In this document: positions 27,038 to 35,656 of the stretch, piece after piece
Position numbering within the stretch: position 1 is the first letter of the stretch
Layout of the letters: every line of letters begins with the position of its first letter
DNA from: JAWSVE01 sp050789445
GTDB lineage: Bacteria > Pseudomonadota > Gammaproteobacteria > Pseudomonadales > Cellvibrionaceae
DNA: 64,000 nucleotides
Assembly (NCBI GenBank): GCA_050789445.1
Contig: JAILXR010000001.1
Location: 186,001-250,000, forward strand
Reading direction: 5' to 3'
Translations under genes and position numbers: made by a program
Notes under the pieces: generated by a model
Told to the model about the DNA's origin: nothing
What the model saw: the letters and a program-made list of their open reading frames with translations, nothing else
The model's database searches: none

Positions 27038-28426
27038 TTATTTTTTAAAAGTGGCGCTTGCAGATTCGTATTCGGAGTTGATGTCGTCGACAGTGCAACG
27101 TAGTTCGCCATCGCCAAGTTTAGTTGTAATAGAGTCGCCGACCGCAACATTACTGGTGTTTTTTAAAATCGTTCCATCGTTATCCAGCGCCACACTATAA
27201 CCTCGCTTAAGTGTGTTTAGTGGGCTGACAGTTTGTAGAATTTCTGCCATTTTCCCTAAATTATTTTTTTCATTTTTAATTTTTTGTTGGACGTAAAGAG
27301 AAGATCGTTTTGCCAATTGGTTAACATTCAGAGCGAGCTGTGAAATTTGCTTGCCAGGATGTAAATGTTGCTGTCTTTGCGCCACTGATTTCAACGTGGA
27401 TTTTGATTCGTGTAATGTAAATCCAATCGCTTTTTGCATTCTCATTTCAAGATTATCTAAATGTTGAGCACGACTTTGAATCCTTTCCCCTGGATGGCGT
27501 AAACGAGAGGATAAGCTATTGATTAAATGTTTGTTGTGATTGACGACGCGCTGTAACGATTGGCCAAGTAAAATATCGTAACCAGAAAAAGTTTGCATGA
27601 GGTCAACGCCATCTGGACTTAATATTTCTGCGGCAGCAGAAGGCGTCGGCGCTCTAAGGTCGGCGACAAAATCACTCATTGTAAAATCAACTTCATGACC
27701 AACAGCGCTGACAATGGGCAATTCGCTGTCAAAAATAGTACGGGCGACAATTTCTTCATTGAATGGCCATAAATCTTCAAGGGACCCACCGCCACGGGTT
27801 AATAAAATTACATCAAAGCGGTCTGCTTTGTTGGCCAGTTTTATCGCGTCAGAAATTTGCTGTGCTGCACCTTCACCTTGCACTTGTACGGGAATTATCG
27901 TGACAGGAATTCCGGCAAAACGTCTTTCTAGTACGCTGAGCACATCACGTATGGCCGCACCTGTTGGGGAGGTAATTACAGCGATATGTTTGGGAATGCT
28001 GGGGATTTCTTGTTTATGTTCTTCTTCGAATAAGCCTTCTTTGGCGAGTTTTGTTTTAAGCGCTTCAAACGCACGCTGTAAAACACCAAAGCCAGCTTCT
28101 TCAATGTGTTCTGCAATTAATTGGTATTCGCCTCGGCCTTCGTACAGGCTCACACGCGCACGAATTAACACTTGTTGCCCTTGTTTAGGTTTAAAGCGAG
28201 TTAGGCTATTACGGCCTCGAAACATCGCGCAGCGTACCTGAGCATCTGAGTCTTTTAACGTGAAATACCAATGGCCTGATGCAGGTGTTGCGAAATTTGA
28301 AATTTCCCCTTCGACCCACATTAATGCCATGTGAGTTTCGAGCAATTGCTTTGCTTTGCGGTTTAGTTGGCTCACCGAGATAACTTCTCGATTCGGTGGG
28401 TTTGCTATGAGGGGAGTGTTAGACAT
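27038..28426 (-). CDS. xseA: Exodeoxyribonuclease VII large subunit
   Basis: Large subunit of the single-strand-specific exonuclease VII. 462 residues: N-terminal OB-fold (VEGEISNFATPASGHWYFTLKD), the catalytic-core segments VITSPTGAAIRDVLSVLERRF, LTRGGGSLEDLWPFN and SAVGHEVDFTMSDFVADLRAPTPSAAAE, then a long coiled-coil arm and a C-terminal segment with the LKRGYSVAL motif. The xseB partner is not adjacent. Confidence 0.96.
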   Translation of the reverse strand: MSNTPLIANPPNREVISVSQLNRKAKQLLETHMALMWVEGEISNFATPASGHWYFTLKDSDAQVRCAMFRGRNSLTRFKPKQGQQVLIRARVSLYEGRGEYQLIAEHIEEAGFGVLQRAFEALKTKLAKEGLFEEEHKQEIPSIPKHIAVITSPTGAAIRDVLSVLERRFAGIPVTIIPVQVQGEGAAQQISDAIKLANKADRFDVILLTRGGGSLEDLWPFNEEIVARTIFDSELPIVSAVGHEVDFTMSDFVADLRAPTPSAAAEILSPDGVDLMQTFSGYDILLGQSLQRVVNHNKHLINSLSSRLRHPGERIQSRAQHLDNLEMRMQKAIGFTLHESKSTLKSVAQRQQHLHPGKQISQLALNVNQLAKRSSLYVQQKIKNEKNNLGKMAEILQTVSPLNTLKRGYSVALDNDGTILKNTSNVAVGDSITTKLGDGELRCTVDDINSEYESASATFKK

Positions 28427-28662
28427 TGGCGCATTCTAGAAGATCACTGTGAATAAGGGAACCGTTATAACGAAGGTCTCACAGCAATATTCTTACATTT
28501 GTTAACCCATATGGTGGACGTTGCACGTATACTGAATTTATATTCCCTTTCTCTAAAATGGGACTTTTTATTTGATAATGTTGTCAAATAGCCATCGTTT
28601 GATTTATTGGTTGGAATGCCTTTTAGCGATGAGACGGGAACAATTTTTGTAAGGTAATAACT

Positions 28663-29091
28663 ATGTCTAGAAACGAAACACATTCAATTTTAATTGGCTA
28701 TTTGGCATGGCTCCTCGGTTTCATGGGGTGCCATCGTTTTTATTATGGAAAGCCCATCACAGGAACAATTTGGTTTTTTACCTTAGGTTTATTAGGGATC
28801 GGTTGGGTCATCGATTTGTTTTTAATTCCTTCGATGGATAGGGAGGCCAGTAGGAAATATGTTGAAGGCGATATCGATTATTCGGTCGGTTGGTTATTGC
28901 TCGTATTTGTAGGCTTATTTGGTGTGCATCGTATGTACATGGGTAAATGGATTACGGGTATTATTTACTTGTTTACCTTAGGCTTATTTGGACTCGGTTG
29001 GTTGTGGGATTTGTGGACTCTAAATAGCCAGATAGATGAAATTAATTATGAGCGTGAGGGCTATTATAATGGTCGTTTAAACGAGCGTTGA
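28663..29091 (+). CDS. Membrane protein with two TM2 domains
   Basis: 142 residues in two homologous halves. Each has a small residue-rich helix ending in a conserved His-Arg-x-Tyr (GCHRFYYGKPITG and GVHRMYMGKWITG), a second helix, and a Gly-x-Gly-Trp/Trp-Asp end (GIGWVIDLF, GLGWLWDLWTL). This is an internal duplication of the TM2 domain, giving four helices. Start has TAAGG upstream. The function of bacterial TM2 proteins is not known. Confidence 0.85.
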   Translation: MSRNETHSILIGYLAWLLGFMGCHRFYYGKPITGTIWFFTLGLLGIGWVIDLFLIPSMDREASRKYVEGDIDYSVGWLLLVFVGLFGVHRMYMGKWITGIIYLFTLGLFGLGWLWDLWTLNSQIDEINYEREGYYNGRLNER

Positions 29092-29130
29092 GGCCTAGAA
29101 TGTTAATTAATGTTTAACTCACAGTAGGTG

Positions 29131-29173
29131 AGGTCGTATTGAGATAAGCTATCTCTAGTTCTAGGTACGGCCT
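29131..29173 (+). terminator. Compound hairpin after the TM2 gene
   Basis: AGGTCGTA (29131-29138) pairs with TACGGCCT (29166-29173) with one G-U pair, and GAGATA/TATCTC (29141-29146 / 29150-29155) forms an inner stem. No T tract follows, so a terminator role is uncertain. Confidence 0.35.
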
Positions 29174-29350
29174 TGTTGCGGTGTTTCTGATTTTCTATCG
29201 GCTACTGTATAATATTAGCGGTCGATCAGTATTTAATAACCAACTTACTGAAGTAAATTAAAAAAATAATAATGTTTACGAAATAATTTTCAATTTAATC
29301 CAATTCAATTTATTACCTTCTATTATCAATCCTAAGTTCTGGAGAGCATT

Positions 29351-30547
29351 ATGTTTAAATCGTTGAAATCTCTTTCTGAGTTTTCGAATTCCGCCAAGTC
29401 AATTTTAGCAGTTTGCGCGGGTGGATTTTTGTTAAGTGGATTTTCTGTGGGCGTACTTTCACAAGAAACAGCGCCAGATTATAACGACCTTTCCGCTTGG
29501 CTTTGTCATCCTGATAATAAAACAGATGCTTGCGATCGTGATTTAGAAACAACGATTATACAAGAAGATGGTTCTTTGACTCGAGTAGCCTCACTAGAAA
29601 ATTCAAAGCCAGATATCGATTGTTTTTATGTCTATCCGACAACCTCTTTAGATGAAACGGGTAATAGTGATTTAATTCCCGGTGAGCAGGGCGAAATTAT
29701 TACAGCCCATTTACAAACAGCACGCTTACGCGCGCATTGTCGAGTTTTTGCTCCGGTTTATCGTCAAATTACTATTCCTGCTTTGCGATCTATGATGCAG
29801 GGTAAGCCGATGGGTGATCGAACAAAAACCTATGGTGATGTATTAGCGGCTTGGAATCATTATTTAGAAAATGAAAATAATGGTCGAGGTTTTGTTTTGG
29901 TTGGTCATTCACAAGGTGCTGGGCTGTTAAATCGATTAATTGCCAGTGAAATTGATGGCAAGCCTGTTCAAAAACAAATGGTTTCGGCTATTGTGAGTGG
30001 GACAAGTGTTTCTGTTCCGAAAGGAAAAGATGTCGGTGGAACGTTTAAACATATTCCATTGTGTAAAGCAGAAGATCAGATCGGCTGTGTTGTGACTTTC
30101 TCATCTTACCGTGATCGCATCCCGCCTCCGGCAAATGCTATGTTCGGTCGAGCGGGTGGTGAAAATGTTGCCGGTTGTACAAACCCTGCAGCACTCGGTG
30201 GCGGAAAAGCTGAACTTAATTCTCACCTTTCAACTATTGGTGAAATTAGTTTAAGTTTTAAAGAATATAAACCTTGGACGCAATCGAATAAAAAAATAGA
30301 AACGCCTTTTGTTAGTTTACCTGGAATGATCTTTGGTGAGTGCGTACAAAAAGAAAATTTTTCATACTTAGAAATCAGTGTGGAAGGCGATCCTAAAGAT
30401 GATAGAGCCGATGATATTATCGGTGACCTTTGGTCTGGCGAAGAGATTAATCAGTCTTGGGGATTACATTTGATTGATATGAGTTTGGTCATGGGAAACC
30501 TTGTTGATTTAGTGGGCAAACAAGTTGCTGCTTATCAAAGCCAATAA
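29351..30547 (+). CDS. Secreted DUF3089 alpha/beta-hydrolase
   Basis: 398-residue exported protein of the DUF3089 family, an alpha/beta-hydrolase fold. A hydrophobic signal (about residues 15-38) precedes the start of the mature protein. The family pattern is visible: DYNDLSAWLCHPD, CFYVYPTTSLD, FAPVYRQIT and the nucleophile elbow VLVGHSQGAG (Ser near residue 197). The C-terminal HLIDMSLVMGNLV supplies the expected late His. Probably an esterase/lipase; substrate not predictable. It is monocistronic and ends at a bidirectional terminator. Confidence 0.82.
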   Translation: MFKSLKSLSEFSNSAKSILAVCAGGFLLSGFSVGVLSQETAPDYNDLSAWLCHPDNKTDACDRDLETTIIQEDGSLTRVASLENSKPDIDCFYVYPTTSLDETGNSDLIPGEQGEIITAHLQTARLRAHCRVFAPVYRQITIPALRSMMQGKPMGDRTKTYGDVLAAWNHYLENENNGRGFVLVGHSQGAGLLNRLIASEIDGKPVQKQMVSAIVSGTSVSVPKGKDVGGTFKHIPLCKAEDQIGCVVTFSSYRDRIPPPANAMFGRAGGENVAGCTNPAALGGGKAELNSHLSTIGEISLSFKEYKPWTQSNKKIETPFVSLPGMIFGECVQKENFSYLEISVEGDPKDDRADDIIGDLWSGEEINQSWGLHLIDMSLVMGNLVDLVGKQVAAYQSQ

Positions 30548-30574
30548 TTAAGTAAACTTCTTTATTTCTATTCT

Positions 30575-30614
30575 AAAAAACGCTCATTTTGAAAATCAAG
30601 ATGAGCGTTTTTTT
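30575..30614. terminator. Bidirectional intrinsic terminator
   Basis: CGCTCATTTTGA (30581-30592) pairs with TCAAGATGAGCG (30596-30607) with one G-U pair and a three-base loop. It is flanked by A6 on the left and T7 on the right, so it can stop both the DUF3089 gene (plus) and the nitrate-uptake operon (minus). Confidence 0.9.
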
Positions 30615-30641
30615 GTTTATGGTTTTTAAATGAATAATTTT

Positions 30642-31853
30642 TTAGAACTTTACGTTAAACCAAACCCAAAGTTTATCTGTGTCAACTTTGATATCCCCAG
30701 CAGAGTATGCAGCGTATTTAATTCCAGCTGCATAGTTTTTACTGATATTCCAAACGGCTTGTAAATCAATTTCATCACCTAAATCATCAACTGTTGCAGT
30801 ATCTTCATCGGCTGAAAAATCGTGATAGGCGAGCATTAATGCGACGGGGCCCACTTTTCCTGCTGCACTAAAGTATGTATCGACTAAGCCTTGAGCGGGA
30901 GTACCCAAAAAGCTATCAGCCCAACCATTAAACTTATGAAGTGTTGCCAGTGGCGTTGCAAAGCCATAATTGCCGTCATCGCTGCCCAGTGTTTCCATAC
31001 CAAGTTTAAATGTAACAGGTTTCAGTTTTAGACCTAATTCAATCAACGAATAATCTGCTTCGTAATCTCCAGCTTCGTTGTCTTGAGTGGCGAATTCAAG
31101 TCCGTATAAAAATTTAACATCATCGCTTCCTGTAGCGCCATTAAAACTAACGCCAATAGTATCTAACGCATTATCGGTGTCATTATCGACTTCTAAAAAG
31201 TAACCATATCCTACGAGCTTACCTACTGAAGTTTGATAAGAGATATTTAATAAATTATCTTTTGAATCGATATCAGCGGCTTCTGCAAAAATTCTATTTC
31301 TCTGTGTTATATGAGAATAGGTAATTGATAAATCTTCTATGGGCGCAAATGCAGCCGTTAGTGCATCAAACGTCTGGCGATCTTGTCGCCAGCCTACGTG
31401 TCCGACAAATCGATGACCATCTAAAGTAATGACTTGTCGGCCGGCTTTAAATGTAGCTATGTCATTTTTATATTGAATAAATGCTTGATCTAATTCTGTT
31501 GTTTGAGGATCGGCAATGACAGAATATTGTCCAGGTTTAAAACCTGTTGGTCCAACAGAGAAGTCCTCAATACCAAAAACAGAACGAGAATCTTCCATTT
31601 CTAGAACGCCTGAAAATCCGCCAAGTGCACCTGTTTTGTAAGTGAGGCGAGTGCGAACGGTTAGAGCATCGGCATCGTCAAAAGCATTGTCTTGCTCAAC
31701 CATTTCGTAGCGCATTCTTATGTCACCAGAGGTGGTGCCACTAGATAGTGCATCAATTAATGTGTCTGCATTAACTGGCTGAGAAAGGAGTCCAATAGCA
31801 ATCGCTAGTGGGCTGGCTTTGAATAAAAATTTTCTTGCTGGATTAAAATTCAT
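30642..31853 (-). CDS. Alginate-export-family outer-membrane porin, nitrate-operon associated
   Basis: 403 residues: signal peptide ending near PVNAD, then a beta-barrel with the opening GDIRMRYEMVEQDNAFDDADALTVRTRL and DQAFIQYKNDIATFKAGRQVI, HRFVGHVGWRQDRQTFD typical of the alginate_exp family, and a terminal Phe (WVWFNVKF). It follows the nitrate ABC ATPase gene by 71 bp on the same strand and ends at the operon terminator. In this position it is probably the outer-membrane channel for the same substrate, not an alginate exporter; that is inference from context. Confidence 0.8.
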   Translation of the reverse strand: MNFNPARKFLFKASPLAIAIGLLSQPVNADTLIDALSSGTTSGDIRMRYEMVEQDNAFDDADALTVRTRLTYKTGALGGFSGVLEMEDSRSVFGIEDFSVGPTGFKPGQYSVIADPQTTELDQAFIQYKNDIATFKAGRQVITLDGHRFVGHVGWRQDRQTFDALTAAFAPIEDLSITYSHITQRNRIFAEAADIDSKDNLLNISYQTSVGKLVGYGYFLEVDNDTDNALDTIGVSFNGATGSDDVKFLYGLEFATQDNEAGDYEADYSLIELGLKLKPVTFKLGMETLGSDDGNYGFATPLATLHKFNGWADSFLGTPAQGLVDTYFSAAGKVGPVALMLAYHDFSADEDTATVDDLGDEIDLQAVWNISKNYAAGIKYAAYSAGDIKVDTDKLWVWFNVKF

Positions 31854-31924
31854 AATGTTAAAACTCCTACTGGTCTGAATAATATTGATCTAAAAACACT
31901 TAATGGTGAAAATTTATGTGGATA

Positions 31925-32773
31925 TCAGGCGGCACTCGTTGCAGAGCTTTTGTTATTATTTTTTAAAGCCGGTTTGGCTGAAATTGTTTCTACTTTTCGT
32001 TGCTTTTCATACAAGAATTTTAAGACGCAGGATCGAAGATGGTTGTAATCTGGATCTTTGGCAAGTGCTAACCGTTCACGAGGGCGCTCTAAATTAACAT
32101 CTAGGATTTCACCAATAGTCGCTGCTGGTCCATTTGTCATCATGACAATTCTGTCTGATAGTAAAACGGCTTCGTCGACATCATGCGTAATCATGATGAC
32201 AGTGTTGTTTAATTCATTTTGTATTTCCATTAATGAATCTTGCATGTGTGCACGAGTTAATGCGTCTAAAGCGCCGAAAGGTTCATCCATCAATAAAATG
32301 TCAGGTTGCATGGCAAGGGCACGTGCAATTCCAACACGTTGCTTCATACCACCGGATATTTCATCTGGACGTTTATGCATAGCGTGATCCATGTGCACGA
32401 GATGCAAGTTATGTTCAATCCATTCTTTTATTTCATTTTTGTTTTTACTTTTTTTGAATACTTGCTTAACTGCGAGTTCAACATTTTCATAAGCTGTTAA
32501 CCAAGGGAGTAGTGAGTGATTTTGAAAAACAACAGCACGTTCAGGGCCGGGTTGAGAAACTTCTTTGCCGTGTAAAATAACGCCACCGTTTGTTGCTTGA
32601 TATAAACCTGCAACAATATTTAGAACAGTCGATTTACCACACCCGGAATGCCCAATTAAGCTGACAAATTCTCCTTTTGATATTTTCAAATCAACATTTT
32701 TTAAAGCTGTAAATGGTCCCTTGGGTGTTGGGAATTCCATATCAACATGACTGATATCAAGAATGGGGCTCAT
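31925..32773 (-). CDS. nrtD: Nitrate/nitrite ABC transporter ATP-binding protein
   Basis: About 282 residues. ABC motifs: Walker A GHSGCGKST, Q-loop in VVFQNHSLLPWLTAYENV, signature SGGMKQRVGIARALA, Walker B ILLMDEPFGALD and the H-loop ITHDVDEAV. It is of the nitrate/sulfonate/taurine class; the nitrate assignment comes from the adjacent NrtA. The start at 32773 has GGAG six bases upstream; a TTG four codons earlier is less likely. No fused NrtA-like domain, so it is NrtD-like rather than cyanobacterial NrtC. Confidence 0.88.
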   Translation of the reverse strand: MSPILDISHVDMEFPTPKGPFTALKNVDLKISKGEFVSLIGHSGCGKSTVLNIVAGLYQATNGGVILHGKEVSQPGPERAVVFQNHSLLPWLTAYENVELAVKQVFKKSKNKNEIKEWIEHNLHLVHMDHAMHKRPDEISGGMKQRVGIARALAMQPDILLMDEPFGALDALTRAHMQDSLMEIQNELNNTVIMITHDVDEAVLLSDRIVMMTNGPAATIGEILDVNLERPRERLALAKDPDYNHLRSCVLKFLYEKQRKVETISAKPALKNNNKSSATSAA

Positions 32774-32800
32774 GTGTATCTCCAATTTATAACTCTTAAA

Positions 32801-33796
32801 TTAATTAGCGGTGGACTTATCCCAAGATAATGTGCGTTGTAATAGCAGCATGCCGCGATCTAATAAAAATCCAATGAGACCGATGACAATAACAGCGGCC
32901 ATGATTCTGCTTAATGAATTTGAACTTCCATTTTGAAATTCATCCCAAACAAATTTTCCTAATCCTGGATTTTGCGCCAACATTTCAGCGGCAATGAGTA
33001 CCATCCAAGCAATACCTAAGGAGAGCCTCATACCTGTAAAAATCATAGGGATAGAGGAGGGCAGAACAATTTTTTGAACATGTTTTAAAGCAGGTAGGCG
33101 TAATACTTGGCTAACATTGATTAAGTCTTTATCAATAGTGGCAACGCCAAAAGAAGTATTAATCACCATGGGCCAAATACAGCAGAGCGTTACAGTAATC
33201 ATTGAATTAATAAATGACTTTGGAACCATAGGATCATCAGTTTGATAGAGAGCACTGACGACCATCGTTACAAGCGGTAACCATGCAAGTGGAGAAACGG
33301 GTTTGAAAATTTGTATGATAGGGTTGACGGCGTTATTTAATGTTTTGCTGAGACCAATCAAAATACCGAGAGGAATGGCGATAACAGCAGCAAGTATGAA
33401 ACCACTCATGACCGTCACTAAGCTCGTGATGATCTGATCTAAAAAGGTTTCTTTTCCCGTATATTTTCTAATTTTCACTTCATAATCTGGATTTGCTGCT
33501 AACTTTTTGGCGTTTCTTATTTCTTGTCTTTCGTAAAAAGCAGTTGCCTTCACTCGTTCCGCATTGTGTTCGTCGTATAGATTTTTAAATTGTTCGATAA
33601 CGGATGCTGGCCCAGGAAACTTCCCCAGAGACGTGTCAATGTTCTGTGCGATGCTAGACCAAAGCATTAAAAAACAGCCAATTCCAATCAAAGGCATAAG
33701 AATGGTTTTGAGTAAGCTCGGTAAGTTTGCTTTTACATCGCGAAAAAAAGTGTCGAAAACCCCTGATTTTATTAGCGTGGTGGTCGCGGTACTCAT
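32801..33796 (-). CDS. nrtB: Nitrate ABC transporter permease
   Basis: 331-residue inner-membrane permease with an N-terminal helix, a large periplasmic or cytoplasmic insertion (about residues 60-125, with YERQEIRNAKKLAANPDYEV) and a core of five to six helices carrying the EAA-type loop (LPALKHVQKIVLPSSIPMIFTG). It belongs to the NtrB subfamily. It lies between nrtA and the ATPase; the gap to nrtA contains a hairpin. Confidence 0.9.
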   Translation of the reverse strand: MSTATTTLIKSGVFDTFFRDVKANLPSLLKTILMPLIGIGCFLMLWSSIAQNIDTSLGKFPGPASVIEQFKNLYDEHNAERVKATAFYERQEIRNAKKLAANPDYEVKIRKYTGKETFLDQIITSLVTVMSGFILAAVIAIPLGILIGLSKTLNNAVNPIIQIFKPVSPLAWLPLVTMVVSALYQTDDPMVPKSFINSMITVTLCCIWPMVINTSFGVATIDKDLINVSQVLRLPALKHVQKIVLPSSIPMIFTGMRLSLGIAWMVLIAAEMLAQNPGLGKFVWDEFQNGSSNSLSRIMAAVIVIGLIGFLLDRGMLLLQRTLSWDKSTAN

Positions 33797-33850
33797 AATT
33801 TCTCCAATGACTTACTTATCGATACAGTGACATTACAATTAAATTAATTA

Positions 33851-33868
33851 GGCGTACCGGAGTACGCC
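33851..33868 (-). promoter_or_regulatory. Intercistronic hairpin between nrtA and nrtB
   Basis: GGCGTAC (33851-33857) and GTACGCC (33862-33868) form a perfect 7-bp stem with a four-base loop (TCCG on the transcript strand), 17 bp after the nrtA stop. The downstream sequence is AT-rich without a T run. Such structures after binding-protein genes usually protect the upstream mRNA and lower expression of the permease. Confidence 0.6.
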
Positions 33869-33884
33869 GTTGTTAGCGATTGGC

Positions 33885-35279
33885 TTAAGGTTTTGAGTCG
33901 CCTTTCAAGCCTATAGTGAATTTTTCTATATAGGCATTGGGCTTTGATCCGTCATACACAATGTCATCAATGAAGTGAGTTTGTGGATCTTTAAATCCAT
34001 CCTCTGTTGAAAAGTCTGGAAAGTCTTTCGCATCTGCAAGCTTTTCATCAATCAAAGACTGCGCAGCGGCGGCATAAATATCTGGGCGATAAACTTTTTT
34101 AGCCAAGTCTTTGTACCAAGCATCAGATTTTTTCTCAGAAATTTGTCCCCACCGTCTCATTTGAGTGAGATACCAAATGGCATCAGAGTAGTATGGGTAG
34201 GTCGCGTTGTAGCGGAAGAATACGTTGAAGTCTGGTACCTCACGTTTGTCGCCTTTTTCGTATTCAAATGTGCCCGTCATACTGTTAGCAATAACATCAT
34301 AATCAGCACCGACATAATTTGATTGTGAAAGAATTTTCACAGCGGCAGGGCGGTTAGCATTATTGTTTTCATCTAACCACATGGCAGCGCGAATCAATGC
34401 ACGCGTTAATCGAATAGTGGTATTTGGATATTTTTCAGCGAACTCTGCCGTGATCCCAAATACTTTTTCAGGGTTGTCTTTCCATATTTCGTAATCAGTA
34501 ACGACAGGAACACCAATGCCTTTGAATACTGCTTGCTGATTCCAAGGTTCACCTACGCAGTAACCATAGATAGTTCCGGCTTCTAATGTTGCAGGCATTT
34601 GTGGTGGAGGAGTGACAGATAACAAAGCGTCGGCGTTAATCTGTCCTGAGATATCTCCTTTTTCTGGAGCGTAGTATCCGGGGTGGATCCCGCCTGCTGC
34701 TAACCAGTAACGTAATTCATAGTTATGCGTTGAGACAGGAAAAACCATTCCCATATTGAAAGGCTTGCCTTCGGATTTATATTTTTCAACGACAGGTTTT
34801 AGCGCGTCAGCTTTAATAGGATGAACGGGACGGCCATCTGCCATTTTAGGAATATTTGGCTTCATCTGTGCCCAAATTTCATTAGAAACTGTAATACCGT
34901 TTCCATTTAAATCCATCGAGAAAGGCGTGATGATATGAGCTTTTGTGCCAAAACCCATTGTTGCAGCAATGGGCTGTCCAGCAAGCATATGAGCTCCATC
35001 TAAACGACCGTCGATGACCCCGTCTAATAACACTTTCCAGTTGGCTTGTGCTTCAATCGTGACGTAAAGTCCTTCGTCTTCGAAATAACCATTTTCATAA
35101 GCAACAGCAATAGGGGCCATATCTGTTAATTTGATAAAACCAAAACGTAACTCTTCTTTTTCCGGCTCTCCTAATTCAGCAAATGCTGTAGTGGTTGATA
35201 AAGTAAGAGCAGATGCTAAAACAGCAGCGCTGCACTTAATCGTTTTGTTGATATGTGAAAGTGTAAAAAATCTTTTCAT
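33885..35279 (-). CDS. nrtA: Nitrate ABC transporter substrate-binding protein
   Basis: 464 residues with a Sec signal peptide ending near TTAFAEL. The NrtA/CmpA pattern is clear: LRFGFIKLTDMAPIAVAYENGYF, DGAHMLAGQPIAATMG, NGNGITVSNEIW and GYCVGEPWNQQAVFKGIG. I use the ATG at 35279, which has GGGGGAA upstream and a normal signal peptide; a start 17 codons earlier lacks these. First gene of the operon, behind a sigma-54 promoter. Nitrate versus bicarbonate (CmpA) specificity is set by binding-site residues I have not aligned; the operon regulation favours nitrate. Confidence 0.9.
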   Translation of the reverse strand: MKRFFTLSHINKTIKCSAAVLASALTLSTTTAFAELGEPEKEELRFGFIKLTDMAPIAVAYENGYFEDEGLYVTIEAQANWKVLLDGVIDGRLDGAHMLAGQPIAATMGFGTKAHIITPFSMDLNGNGITVSNEIWAQMKPNIPKMADGRPVHPIKADALKPVVEKYKSEGKPFNMGMVFPVSTHNYELRYWLAAGGIHPGYYAPEKGDISGQINADALLSVTPPPQMPATLEAGTIYGYCVGEPWNQQAVFKGIGVPVVTDYEIWKDNPEKVFGITAEFAEKYPNTTIRLTRALIRAAMWLDENNNANRPAAVKILSQSNYVGADYDVIANSMTGTFEYEKGDKREVPDFNVFFRYNATYPYYSDAIWYLTQMRRWGQISEKKSDAWYKDLAKKVYRPDIYAAAAQSLIDEKLADAKDFPDFSTEDGFKDPQTHFIDDIVYDGSKPNAYIEKFTIGLKGDSKP

Positions 35280-35364
35280 CGGTTCCCCCTGATGATGATT
35301 TGAAAATAGATTCCTGATGGAAGTGGGCATTACAATTTATATCTCTGTTCACTACATGACCTAT

Positions 35365-35380
35365 AGCAACCAGTGTGCCA
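35365..35380 (-). promoter_or_regulatory. Sigma-54 (RpoN) promoter of the nitrate-uptake operon
   Basis: Minus-strand TGGCAC-N5-TTGCT (35380 down to 35365) is an exact match to the -24/-12 consensus, with the correct GG-N10-GC spacing, 86 bp upstream of the nrtA ATG. Transcription would begin near 35352. Confidence 0.85.
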
Positions 35381-35421
35381 ACCAATGAAAGCAGATAGAA
35401 ATATACAAAAAAATGTCTTTT

Positions 35422-35438
35422 TGCATTTGAGTGGTGCA
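35422..35438. promoter_or_regulatory. NtrC-like enhancer site
   Basis: TGCATTTGAGTGGTGCA matches the outer TGCA...TGCA dyad and the right arm TGGTGCA of the NtrC consensus (TGCACYA-N3-TGGTGCA). The centre is about 78 bp upstream of the predicted sigma-54 start, a usual enhancer position. Confidence 0.7.
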
Positions 35439-35493
35439 AAAAAAGAAGATGTGAGCCGCGAATGACTATTAATGAGATTATATTGTGTGTTTA

Positions 35494-35500
35494 TGGTGCA
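35494..35500. promoter_or_regulatory. NtrC half-site
   Basis: Second TGGTGCA, 62 bp from the one at 35432-35438, close to six helical turns. The left arm is poorly matched. Confidence 0.4.
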
Positions 35501-35558
35501 ATCCAAAATAGAATGTACAATTTTGGTTTGTGTTCTGTATTTTTATTTTGATATAGAA

Positions 35559-35565
35559 TGGTGCA
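35559..35565. promoter_or_regulatory. NtrC half-site
   Basis: Third TGGTGCA, 65 bp beyond the second. All three lie in the same orientation and similar phase upstream of nrtA. This one is also about 92 bp before the divergent methyltransferase start. Confidence 0.35.
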
Positions 35566-35656
35566 TTAGACATGGGCGGTGTGTTTTATCTTGGGGCGAT
35601 CTCTTGGCTCGTGATTAAAGATAGTGGTATTGAAAGTGAAAGAAGGTAATTTGGGG

